Positions 38,001 to 47,400 of a stretch of 64,000 nucleotides of DNA are shown in pieces. The DNA is taken from NCBI RefSeq assembly GCF_000259075.1, contig NZ_AJKI01000010.1:62001-126000 (forward strand). Reading direction: 5' to 3'. Each line of letters opens with the position of its first letter. Positions within the stretch are counted from its first letter, which is position 1. This stretch comes from Marinilabilia salmonicolor JCM 21150 (GTDB taxonomy: Bacteria; Bacteroidota; Bacteroidia; Bacteroidales; Marinilabiliaceae). The notes beneath the pieces were generated by a model. The model saw nothing but the letters and a program-made list of their open reading frames with translations. It was not told the DNA's origin and did no database searches. A program made the translations under genes and the position numbers.

Positions 38001-38981
38001 TCCCCCGCTATAAGTACAGATCCAGACTCTATTCTGCCGGTCAAGAAATATGTCATAAACACCGTTCCCTGCCAGTGAATTTTGATCATCCACATCTTCT
38101 CTGTAAACATTCAGCACTTCTGTTCCTCTTTTATTCAACTCCCAAACACCCTGACCATCGAAGCCTAACAACATTGTACTATCCGTATTGGCTTCAATAG
38201 CCAACACCGGTTGATTGGGAAAATTATTTACTTTAACAGTCAGAAGCCGGTCAAAACGAATATCATACAAAAAAGTATCACCCGAATTCGTCCCAATCCA
38301 TAAGCGCCCTGTTTCTTTGTCAAAATAGAGCATCGACATTTGCATAGATTCCCGGCCTTCAAAAGTGTGCAAAGGCTCTATTTGTCCTGATTTTGCCTCT
38401 ACAATGTGAAGACTACCGGAGCGGCCCAGGAAGAAGAATTCCTTGTCATACCATTCAATAAAGTGTTCCTCCTGATCAGCTTCACTCAATAATTCCAATT
38501 CTTTGTTCCCGAAATATTTATACAATCCAAATGTGGTTGCGATAAAAAAGGTCCCGCCATCATCAATAAGAATGTTATTTACAACTAAATAATTGTTATC
38601 TAACAAGCTGCGCATATCCAATATCAGATCAAAACGGTCAAATAAAGGATCATATTGAAAAAACTGACCATTGTTAGTGTAGGCATACAAATTGGAGTTT
38701 TTGTACAACAGGTCCACACTAATTACATTAGGAGTAACATAAGGTAATAGATATTGTCTCTTATCCTCCTCTGTGAACCTGTAAACACCGGCCTTCGAAG
38801 AAACCCAGACAAACCCCTTTTCATCCTCACATACCGAATTGGCTCCCCTTATAGAGATATCATAGATATCATTAACATTATAAAAGACTTTATTTTGGGA
38901 AATGGCGGCAAATCCCACTCCCTGCAAAAAAAAGATTAGATTGGTTATTAATAATATTCTATGCATTTGTTTCTCTCTCAT
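35055..38981 (-). CDS. hybrid two-component system regulator 1 (xylan HTCS)
   Basis: A 1308-residue inner-membrane sensor that fuses a whole two-component pathway. Order: signal/anchor (about 6-28), periplasmic two-component-propeller repeats (about 35-640, for example VWICTYSGGVSFY and GRMWAGTWGSGIFVFD), a Y_Y_Y domain (about 685-755), one transmembrane helix (763-782), HisKA with His805 in TAHELRTSLTLI, HATPase (VIDNLLSNAIKYS, DEGIGIS, GSGIGLVM), a receiver (about 1059-1175, Asp1108 in VVSDIMMPEMDG) and an AraC-type DNA-binding domain (1210-1305). Xylan HTCS proteins bind xylo-oligosaccharide and activate xylan genes. The H-box has Ser where Pro is usual. It is a paralogue of the second HTCS. 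Confidence 0.93.
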   Translation of the reverse strand: MREKQMHRILLITNLIFFLQGVGFAAISQNKVFYNVNDIYDISIRGANSVCEDEKGFVWVSSKAGVYRFTEEDKRQYLLPYVTPNVISVDLLYKNSNLYAYTNNGQFFQYDPLFDRFDLILDMRSLLDNNYLVVNNILIDDGGTFFIATTFGLYKYFGNKELELLSEADQEEHFIEWYDKEFFFLGRSGSLHIVEAKSGQIEPLHTFEGRESMQMSMLYFDKETGRLWIGTNSGDTFLYDIRFDRLLTVKVNNFPNQPVLAIEANTDSTMLLGFDGQGVWELNKRGTEVLNVYREDVDDQNSLAGNGVYDIFLDRQNRVWICTYSGGVSFYEQTARAVKEIKHQINNSNSLVNNVVNDVYEDSENNIWFATNNGISRWDINQDNWSTFFENTSGEARVFLSIFEDSRGRMWAGTWGSGIFVFDRETGNEIMKFDDKSFQNEHVGDFIFDITDDKSGDLWIGGVVEEVVRYDLETTELKKFGSHPVYMLEQISENQILLGCSYGLVLLDTEEGGIEVLLDGFIIHDFLIDNEVVWCATSGGGMVNYNLDTREVNEFTVSDGLSSNFVNSITRVNEFYWLGTESGLCRFSTETGKISTFSSVLSLSNASFNQDAGIVLSSGELLLGTNQGGLMFKPEKLEVQEVVGEIFIQDIIISGRTIRDSAVFDLEMPVDNLNEIVLAHYRNTLTFELLPVGVSDPQSRISWKLGGMDEDWSLPASNRMLTFANLPGGEYELKIRMLDSSLSQIIDERSLTIVIKPPFWRAWWFYILLILLIVGVFYFFFRYHINLIQQLHSEEKIRFFSNTAHELRTSLTLISGPVEEIEKEPGLSPKGTYYLTLAKEQIQGLLNVATQLLDFQKVDKGKAQLKLSMVDVATFVEQRIVMFESFARQKNVTLSFDAKEKGFLTAIDNGMMEKVIDNLLSNAIKYSHDGGSVKINLQRSKKHWLLEVTDEGIGISVKGQRQLFKEFYRSENAVNSEVVGSGIGLVMVKNYVEMHGGRVFFDSKENMGSTFAVEIPLRLVEKDSENGTSESGAPFISEANVNETSSPKENESGNLVGKMTILVVEDNDKLRDFLYVSLRDSFNVSMAGNGKEAFDLALDKIPDMVVSDIMMPEMDGFELCKRIKSTYETSHIPVILLTAYSGKSLELQGLGLGADAYLTKPFDMTLLLGRIKSILINRKVVRDKALKLIDANRNAPLTENELNDLFVKKAYEVVKSNISNSKFGKSEFASELNVSSSLLYKKMKSLTDQSPSDFIRTVRLHHSQELLRAGDYSVTEVSEKCGFASVSYFSTVFKNYYKKSPTDFLGSK

Positions 38982-39050
38982 CGGTAATAAATTCTCTGTA
39001 ATATAAAAATTTCATACTTCCCTCAATGTTATTACAGCGATTGATAACTT

Positions 39051-39081
39051 CAAAAGTATTTAATTCTGTTTAAATCATCAA
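39051..39081 (-). promoter_or_regulatory. promoter of HTCS gene 1
   Basis: On the minus strand TTG (39081-39079), a 20-bp spacer and TACTTTTG (39058-39051), a full consensus promoter 70 bp before the HTCS ATG. The 31-bp segment is repeated with only two mismatches upstream of the second HTCS gene, while the flanks differ. Confidence 0.65.
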
Positions 39082-39368
39082 TAAAATTTAAAAGTATTTT
39101 TTACCTTTCATCTAACCTAACCCAATTTTACAACACCTTTTTATAGAGTCTTACCCGTTACTTCCAATAACCCTCTCATTAACATTCTTATTAAGGTCTC
39201 AAAATTATAGATTTCAGCTATGAGAATTTCGAATTCAGATGCGGGAAATATTTATTAACAAAAAAAAACAATACAACTCCTCCCTACCCTCAATATGTAC
39301 TTCATTTTCGAGCTCTCGATAATATAAGGAAAAGATATACAGACAATGTCAACCGGTAAAAGTAAAAT

Positions 39369-39432
39369 ATCTCTATACACAACAATCATGTCTGAATTCC
39401 ATAATAGAAAATTAAAGTATAGGTTACTTTTG
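39369..39432 (+). promoter_or_regulatory. promoter and candidate HTCS operator of the third xylan-side susC/susD pair
   Basis: ATCTC (39369-39373), ATGTCTGAAT (from 39388) and -7 box TACTTTTG (39425-39432), with the same 19- and 37-nt offsets as the other three promoters and no -33 TTG. Predicted start is near 39437, giving a leader of about 147 nt. The remainder of 38982-39583 holds only the HTCS1 promoter. Confidence 0.62.
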
Positions 39433-39583
39433 ATTAATGTTTTTTTTGATTTGTTGATGTTTTTTGACTACTGCTTGACAAAACCAATTTACTCAACCTT
39501 AGAATCACTTCACAAAGCACAATCAGCCATAAAGCTCTTCAAATCAAATATTTTGTCTAACTAATTCTTTAAACCTGAAGTTT

Positions 39584-42500
39584 ATGAAGAAAATGAAGTA
39601 TTTGAAAAAAGAAGCATTAACTTTTGTTGTCTTCTTTTTATGTTTTAGTGTCAGCATACTGGCACAAAATGTCAGGATTACCGGAACAGTTAATGACAAC
39701 ACCGGACAACCCCTCCCGGGAGTGAATATCATTGTTGAAGGAACATCCACAGGTACTATTACCGATGTTGATGGTAATTATTCACTTGAAGCTCCCTCGG
39801 ATGGTGCACTTGTATTCAATTTTATTGGTTTTGCATCTCAAACTGTACCTATTGATGGAAGAAGTGAAATCGATGTTGTTTTGGAACAATCCGATATCAG
39901 TCTGTCAGAGGTTGTTGTTGTAGGTTACGGTACACAAAAAAGAGAGAATTTAACCGGAGCAGTAACTGATATAAGGGCCGAACGGATGGAAAACAAACCG
40001 GTTAGCAGTCTTACATCGGCACTTCAGGGCGAGGCAGCAGGTGTTTCCATCGTAAATAGTGGAGGCCCAGGTCAGGAACCCGTTATCCAAATAAGGGGAG
40101 TAGGTTCCGTCAATTTGTCATCCGCACCTTTATATGTGGTTGATGGAATGCCGGTGGGAAGCATTGAAGGTCTGGACCCTAATTCCATACAATCAGTTTC
40201 GATTCTAAAAGACGCATCATCAGCAGCCATTTATGGTTCTCGTGCTGCCAATGGTGTACTGCTCATCACCACAAAAAAAGGAAATCGTGGTGGAGAAATA
40301 ACCATTAATATAGATGCATCTACAGGAACACAACAAATGTGGAAAACCCTGGATTTGATGAACAGGGAACAATACATGGATTTTGCCACAGAATACCTGA
40401 CTAACGCCGGATCTGATTTGCCCGCAAGGTTTTCCAACATGAATGCCCCCATTTATCCTGGAGCATCGCAGACTTTTGCCGAAACAGATACCGACTGGCA
40501 GGATGAATTGTTTCGCAGCGCACCTATTTCGAAAGTCAACGTTGATCTGACGGGGGGAACGGAAAAATTCCGGTTTTTTACCTCTTACGGTTTCATTGAC
40601 CAGGAAGGAATCATGGTAGGTACCGATTACCAACGGCATAGTACCACATTCAATGCCGAATTCAAGATAAATGATTTTCTGACCATTGGAGAAAATGTTA
40701 CCGGATCTTACGGCATAAGAAACAATGAAAAAGAATCAGGTGGTCGGACTATGATAAAACACATTGTCAACCAGATTCCATACATCCCCGCTAGTGTTCC
40801 GGTAGGAACCGAGGGTTACGAGCATGGATATCGCACAACAGCCCAAGTTGATGACACTGACCCAGAAAACCCGTTAAGGATAGCAGAACAGGATAAAGAC
40901 ATCTACAAAAGGGCTAATATTATCGGTAATGCTTTTGCCGAACTATCTTTTACTGATTGGTTAAAGTTTAAGTCTGTTTTCGGGATGGAGTACACCAGTG
41001 ACCAGACAATTATTGACAGTCCCAAATATAAAGATGACTACAATGAAAGAGTGAATCATGAACTGGAAGACAACCGCTTTAAGTTCTATTCACGAATTTA
41101 CACAAATCAACTGACCTTTGATAAGAGCTTTAATCAGCATGAAATCAACGCAGTTGCAGTTGTTGAAGAACAGATAACAACAGGAAGCAGACTCATAGGC
41201 AGAGGAGAGCACGAAACCAACCTCCTAAATCAACTGGATGGCACAATAAATCAATCGGTTGCAGGAAATCTTAATGAAACAACGCTTATTTCCTACACAG
41301 GAAGGGTAAACTACTCTTTTGCAGACAAATATTTGCTGAGTGCTTCTTTCCGTCGGGATGGTTCATCAAAATTTGCACCGGGAAACAAATGGGGAAACTT
41401 CCCCGGGGCTTCCATAGGATGGGTGGTAAGCAAAGAAAGCTTTATGCAGGATATTGATTTAATATCAAACCTAAAACTCCGGGCAAGCTATGGAAAGGTT
41501 GGAAATAATGCCCTTGGAGCATACGACTGGCAATCTACAATTAACCAAAATACCTGGGCGGTTTTCAATAGCAATGCAGAAAGTAATCCTGGCGCATACT
41601 ATGGAACACTTCCAAATGAAGATTTGGAGTGGGAGATTACCACAATGCAAAACTTTGGTTTTGATTTATCCCTGTTGAATTATTCAGTCACATTTTCTGC
41701 CGAATACTTCAAAAGAGAGGTTGACAATCTGCTTTTACAAAAGAACCTGCCTGCATCACTCGGATACATCGATAATCCATGGACCAATGTAGGTGCAATG
41801 GAGAACTCGGGACTGGAACTAAGTGCCGGTTATCATAAACGCGCCGGTGAATTTCAATTCTCAGTGACGGCCAACCTTGGAACCATAAACAATGAAGTAA
41901 CTGACCTGGACGGGAAAGTGTATGACCAGGTAGCAGTTACAGGAGACTATGGCGGAGGCACCATTACCCGGACGCAAGAGGGAGAACCGGTTCAGGGATT
42001 TTACGGTTACAAAGTTGACGGCATTTTTCAGTCGCAAAGTGAGATTAATGCATTAAATCAAACGGCATTACAGCAGTTTAATCAGGGAAATGTCACTAAA
42101 CAAGTTTACCAAAACGAAGGAACATCTCCTGGAGATATCAAATTTAAGGATTTGGATGGCAACGGGGTTATTAACGAAGATGACCGTACTGTCATCGGAA
42201 ATTTTTTGCCTGATTTCAGTTATGGATTAAATTTCTCAGGATCATACAAGAATTTTGATATTTCGATGCAGGTACAGGGTGTATATGGCAATGATATATA
42301 CAGCGGAACAAAGGTTCTGACCCAGGGTATGATGCGATTGTTCAACTCAGATGTAGCCGTTTTGGATGCATGGACTCCCTCAAATACAAACACCCACATC
42401 CCACGTGCGGTAAATGCTGACCCCAATAACAATGCCCGTACATCAGACAGGTTCATCGAAGACGGATCGTATATGAGAATTAAGAATCTAACCATTGGCT

Positions 42501-42718
42501 ATAATTTTTCCGACAATTTATTGTCCGGCATATCCGGTAACTCTATCAAGGGACTTAAGCTTTATGTTACAGCACAGAACCTCCTGACCTTAACCGATTA
42601 TTATGGTTATGATCCGGAAATTGCACACCGTGGTGATAATAATATGCTGAATGGTGCCGACTTTGGACAATATCCCCAACCACGCACATTCCTTTTTGGA
42701 GTTAAGGCAACTTTTTAA
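39584..42718 (+). CDS. SusC-like TonB-dependent transporter (additional xylan-locus pair)
   Basis: A 1044-residue SusC protein: signal peptide (to about residue 27, VSILAQ), carboxypeptidase-regulatory-like domain (ITGTVNDNTGQPLPGVNI), TonB box LSEVVVVGYGTQKR, plug (IRGVGSVNLSSAPLYVVDG) and a barrel ending FLFGVKATF. It is divergent from HTCS1 and followed 30 bp later by its susD. The shared operator-like element upstream ties it to the xylan genes. Substrate is probably a different size or decoration class of xylo-oligosaccharide from that of the xus pairs, by inference. Confidence 0.92.
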   Translation: MKKMKYLKKEALTFVVFFLCFSVSILAQNVRITGTVNDNTGQPLPGVNIIVEGTSTGTITDVDGNYSLEAPSDGALVFNFIGFASQTVPIDGRSEIDVVLEQSDISLSEVVVVGYGTQKRENLTGAVTDIRAERMENKPVSSLTSALQGEAAGVSIVNSGGPGQEPVIQIRGVGSVNLSSAPLYVVDGMPVGSIEGLDPNSIQSVSILKDASSAAIYGSRAANGVLLITTKKGNRGGEITINIDASTGTQQMWKTLDLMNREQYMDFATEYLTNAGSDLPARFSNMNAPIYPGASQTFAETDTDWQDELFRSAPISKVNVDLTGGTEKFRFFTSYGFIDQEGIMVGTDYQRHSTTFNAEFKINDFLTIGENVTGSYGIRNNEKESGGRTMIKHIVNQIPYIPASVPVGTEGYEHGYRTTAQVDDTDPENPLRIAEQDKDIYKRANIIGNAFAELSFTDWLKFKSVFGMEYTSDQTIIDSPKYKDDYNERVNHELEDNRFKFYSRIYTNQLTFDKSFNQHEINAVAVVEEQITTGSRLIGRGEHETNLLNQLDGTINQSVAGNLNETTLISYTGRVNYSFADKYLLSASFRRDGSSKFAPGNKWGNFPGASIGWVVSKESFMQDIDLISNLKLRASYGKVGNNALGAYDWQSTINQNTWAVFNSNAESNPGAYYGTLPNEDLEWEITTMQNFGFDLSLLNYSVTFSAEYFKREVDNLLLQKNLPASLGYIDNPWTNVGAMENSGLELSAGYHKRAGEFQFSVTANLGTINNEVTDLDGKVYDQVAVTGDYGGGTITRTQEGEPVQGFYGYKVDGIFQSQSEINALNQTALQQFNQGNVTKQVYQNEGTSPGDIKFKDLDGNGVINEDDRTVIGNFLPDFSYGLNFSGSYKNFDISMQVQGVYGNDIYSGTKVLTQGMMRLFNSDVAVLDAWTPSNTNTHIPRAVNADPNNNARTSDRFIEDGSYMRIKNLTIGYNFSDNLLSGISGNSIKGLKLYVTAQNLLTLTDYYGYDPEIAHRGDNNMLNGADFGQYPQPRTFLFGVKATF

Positions 42719-42748
42719 TGATAAAATGAACACAAAAAACCAATAGTT

Positions 42749-44248
42749 ATGAAACTAAAATATATTATATCAATTCTGATTGCAGGGCTGCTGTTTTTCC
42801 CATCCTGTGACGAAGAAGGGCTTGACAAAATGAACCCTAACGGATTCACAACCAGCTCTTATTATCAGAATGGACTTCATCTTGAGAAGGCAACCAACGC
42901 AATTTATGGTCAATTCACAGGAGCTGACCTCTATGGACGGATGATAAAGTATTTATCTGCCTGCCGTTCTGATGAACATGAATCAGGCGGGCCTCAATTG
43001 GAAGTTCATAACGCCCAGCTTATTGCAGGCACATATGACAACACCATCTACACCCTGACGGGCCCATGGCAGGGATTGTACCGGATGATTCACCGCGCCA
43101 ATGCTGTGATAGAGTTCGGATCGGGAATTGAAGATCCTACTTTGGATTCTGACATCAAGGAGCACCGTATCGCGGAAGCAAAATTTCTCAGGGCTTTTTG
43201 CTACTATTATCTGGTTGTTTACTGGGGTGATGTACCTCTTTATACCGAAACTGTTAAAACTGCGGATGGAGAGAAAGCAACCTCTCCGGAATCGGAAATT
43301 TATACGCTTCTTGAAACCGATTTAGGTGATATAATCCAGGTTCTGAATGTTTCTCACGATGATAACAATCTTGGCAGGGCAACAAAAGGAGCAGCCCAAC
43401 TATTACTTGCCAGAGTTTTAATGCATCAGGGAAAATATGGTGCAGCTCATACCATTCTATTGGATATCTACGAGAATGGCCCATATGACCTTGTGGACAA
43501 TTATGCAGAAAATTTCCGGGAAGAAACTGAATACAATGAAGAATCCATATTTGAGATCGGATTTGCAGGAAGCAACTTCAACTGGTGGGCTGATGGCAAC
43601 GGCGATTCCCCGGCCGACAAAGGTCATGTGATGTTTCAGGACGTAAGCCCTGTCGGGTGGAGAAACCTGGTCCCTTCAGAAAAACTGATAAATGATTTTG
43701 AACGGGTAGCTGATGGTGATGCAAAAGATGACCCACGATTGGCCGAAACAGTGATATTTGAAGGCGACACTTATGGGCCTGACGGCGAGTTCACCTTGAC
43801 TGAATCAGCATTTGGTTGGTATAAATATTCACCTATGTATAAATTAAATCCTGGTGGATATTATATATCAACCATTAATTATAGAAACATGCGTTTTGCC
43901 GAGGTACTCATAAAACTGGCAGAATGTGAAAATGAAGTTGGTACCCCTGCCAATGCTATTGCTTACTTAAACGAAATCAGGAATCGTCCCAGTGTGGATA
44001 TGCCGGATTATCCGACAACAAATTATCCATGCGATTCTAAAGACCAAATCTACAGAGCAATAATGCATGAGTCACTGGTTGAATTTTCCAATGAATTATA
44101 CAGGGCCGTTGAATTGGCCCGTTGGAGGAAAAACGGGAAGTTCTCTGCGCTCAATCCGGAGCCTATCGATTACATTGCAACAAACCCCAACAAAGCTATT
44201 TTACCTATTCCAAGCAACGAGGTGGATAACAATTCAAAAATTGATTAA
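42749..44248 (+). CDS. SusD-like glycan-binding lipoprotein (additional xylan-locus pair)
   Basis: A 499-residue SusD/RagB lipoprotein. The signal ends LFFPSC, followed by DEEGLDKMNP. TPR region IAEAKFLRAFCYYYLVVYWG and C-terminal block IMHESLVEFSNELYRAVELA are present; the latter deviates from the common ERR.EL.FEG.R.. pattern but aligns in position. It partners the preceding SusC. A strong terminator follows 53 bp after its stop codon. Confidence 0.91.
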   Translation: MKLKYIISILIAGLLFFPSCDEEGLDKMNPNGFTTSSYYQNGLHLEKATNAIYGQFTGADLYGRMIKYLSACRSDEHESGGPQLEVHNAQLIAGTYDNTIYTLTGPWQGLYRMIHRANAVIEFGSGIEDPTLDSDIKEHRIAEAKFLRAFCYYYLVVYWGDVPLYTETVKTADGEKATSPESEIYTLLETDLGDIIQVLNVSHDDNNLGRATKGAAQLLLARVLMHQGKYGAAHTILLDIYENGPYDLVDNYAENFREETEYNEESIFEIGFAGSNFNWWADGNGDSPADKGHVMFQDVSPVGWRNLVPSEKLINDFERVADGDAKDDPRLAETVIFEGDTYGPDGEFTLTESAFGWYKYSPMYKLNPGGYYISTINYRNMRFAEVLIKLAECENEVGTPANAIAYLNEIRNRPSVDMPDYPTTNYPCDSKDQIYRAIMHESLVEFSNELYRAVELARWRKNGKFSALNPEPIDYIATNPNKAILPIPSNEVDNNSKID

Positions 44249-44301
44249 TTTTTTTCATAGCCGCAAGGTTACTTAACCCTTTCCCAATTATGAAAAAAAG
44301 C

Positions 44302-44344
44302 AGGGGCTGTCCAGATAGTATTGGATAGCCCCTATTTATTTTTG
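44302..44344. terminator. bidirectional terminator between susD and HTCS gene 2
   Basis: A 12-bp stem (AGGGGCTGTCCA with TGGATAGCCCCT, one G-T pair), an eight-base loop, ATTTATTTTT on the plus side and GCTTTTTTTC on the minus side. It can end the plus-strand susC/susD transcript and the convergent minus-strand HTCS transcript. Confidence 0.85.
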
Positions 44345-44440
44345 GAATATTTATGGCATATCAAATAATTCTCTTTTGGAATACCCCTGGAAGAATTTAA
44401 GTTATAGCTGCCTGGTCATTAAATGAATATTGACTGCGGG

Positions 44441-47400
44441 TCATTTTTCTCCCAGAACATCAGTAGGTGATCTCCCGTAAAACTTTTTGAAGGCGTAGCT
44501 AAAGTATGCCACACTGGTAAAACCTGATTTTTCACTCACTTCAGTTACATTATACGCTCCCGATTGCAATAATCCCAATGCATAGTTATGCCGGACAGAC
44601 CTAATAAAATCAGAAGGAGATTGGTCGGTAAGTATTTTTACTTTTTTGTAAAGCAATGAAGGACTGACATTCATTTCGGATGCAAATTCCTCTTTGCCAA
44701 ACTTTAAGTTGGTAATATTTGATCTGACAACCTCCAGAGCTCTCTTTATAAATTTGTCATTAAGCTCGTTATTGAACAGAGGTGCTTCGTTTTTAAAATC
44801 AACTATTTTCAAGGCCTTGTCTTTGACCGTTTTGCGGTTTAATACAATTGATTTTATTCTCCCCTTAAGCAAATTAACATCAAATGGCTTAGCTAAATAT
44901 GCATCCGCACCCAGACCTAATCCTTTCAACTGCAAAGCATTTGTGGTAAAAGCTGTAAGCAAAACAACCGGAATATGGGAAGTTTCAAAATCACTCTTTA
45001 TCCTTTTACACAATTCAAAACCATCCATCCCCGGCATCATTATATCCGACACCACAATATCCGGGTGCTTATCCTGCACAATTCCCAGAGCTTCTTTCCC
45101 GTCATTGGCAGTAAATACATGATACTCATCTCTCATGGAAAGTTCAAGAAAGTTTCTCAACTTCACGTTATCCTCAACAATCAGAATCGTCATCAATTTA
45201 GGATCTGTTCCACCATCAACAATCAAACCTTCATTTTCTGAGGCATCAAATGACACATACGGATAAGGCAGATTATCAAACCCATTACCAGTGTCCGGAA
45301 GGCTCTTTGACCTTCTTTTTATGGGAATTTGAATTGTAAAAACAGACCCCTCATTCTCTTTGCTTTCGAAACGGACTTTCCCACCATGCATCTCGGTATA
45401 ACTCTTTATCATTAACATCCCGATTCCTGAACCAACAGCTCCTGAATTTATAGCATTCTCACTTCGATAAAATTCCTTAAACAATTGTTTTTGTCCCTTT
45501 GGACTTATACCAATGCCATTATCGGCAACACTTAGAAACCAACATCTTCGGTTATGCCATATATTTATCTGTACATTTCCATCTTTATGTGAATATTTAA
45601 TCGCATTGGACAGCAAGTTGTCAACCACTTTCTCTATCATATTCGCATCTACTCCTGTAGAAAAATGTTTCTTATCTGTAACCACCGATAAATTTATATT
45701 TCTTTGTTGGGCAAAAGATTCAAACATAATAACCCTATGTTCAACCAATTGCGCGACATTTACCATATGAAGATTCACCTGTGCTTTTCCTTTATCGATT
45801 TTTTGAAAATCGATTAGCTGTGTTGCTGCATTTAACAGATTCTTTACCTGCTCATTAGCCAGAGAAATAAAATGCTTTGCTCTGGGTGAGAATCCGGATT
45901 CTTTTGCAATTTCTTCAAAAGGACCGCTAATCAATGTGAGCGATGTCCTCAGCTCGTGAGCAGCGTTCGTGAAAAAACGGATCTTCTCCCTGGAATGCAG
46001 TTGCTGAATCAAATTGATATGGTAACGGAAAATAAAATAAAACGCTCCAACTACGAATAACACAAGAACAATATAAAACCACAAGGTACTCCAGTATGCG
46101 GGCTTTATCACAATATCCAGGCGCCTTTCATCAATAACATCAGACAAAGAGTTATTTAACATTCGTACTTTCAGCTCATACTTTCCATCGGCCAGGTTTG
46201 CAAATGAAAACATCCTGTTGGATGCAGGCCTGCTCCAGTTCTCATCCAATCCTTCCAGTTTCCACGTTAATTTTGTATGCGGTTCGGAAACACCTACAGG
46301 CAACAATTCAACAGTCAGAGTATTCTTGTTGTAGGGAAGCACTATTTCCTGAAGACTATCAACCGGAACGGTCAAGTCATAAACAGAACTGTCTCTTATG
46401 GTGCGACCTGCAATCAATATATCCTGAAAATATATTTTCCCATCTAAACTTTGTTCCTCACCAATATCATCAGGATTAAACATGAGTACCCCTTGATTTG
46501 TACCCAGAATTAAGTCCCCGGATGAATTCACAATGCCGGCATCCTGATTAAAAATGACATTGGCAAGGGCTAAATTCGACGAATAAGAAAAAACTTTGCC
46601 GGCTTCGGGAGAAAAACGACACAAACCGGCTTCAGTTCCGAGAAACAAACAATCTTTCACCCGAATAATATTATTGACAAAATTACTGGAAAGACCATCT
46701 ATCTCAGCGTATTCATCCTCCACTACCCTTTCTTCAACATTAAATTTCAGTAACCCTCTGCCGCTAGTGGCACACCATGCGACTTCATCATCTATCAGAA
46801 TATCATGAACAATATATCCATCCAATAGCACATCTACCGTCCCGTCCTTTTTATCCACAGAGATCAACCCGTAGGGCACTCCCATAAGCATCTTGTCGTC
46901 GGAGTACTCTGCGTTTACATAAACAGGCTGAGTTTCAAATTCATTGATCTCATCTGTCTCAATATCATAACGCACAATATTCTCAACGATTCCTGCAATC
47001 CAGATATTACCATCACTATCTGTTGTAATATCAAAAATACAATTTCCAAGATTATCAAACCATTTAATTTCATTTCCTGTTTCTCTGTCAAACAAAAAGA
47101 CACCACTTTCCCAGGTGCCCGCCCACATTCGTCCCTTCTTATCTTCAGTAATTGAAAGGAATACGCATGACTCTGCGGACTTACTCTCATAAAAAAAGTT
47201 TCTCCATCTGTTCTGTGCGACGTTCCATCTGCTAAGACCATTATTGGTCGCAAACCAGACATCCCCACGGCTGTCTTCATAAACGTCATTCACAAAGTCA
47301 TTTACAAGAGAATTAGTCCTGTTAATCTGGTGTTTGATATGCTGAATACTCTGAGGGGTTTGTTCGAAAAAAGAAACTCCCCCGCTAAATGTACAAACCC

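Noticed and set aside
39346-39564. 72-codon open frame before the third susC
   Set aside because: It overlaps the operator-like element and the -7 box of the susC promoter and has no family motif.
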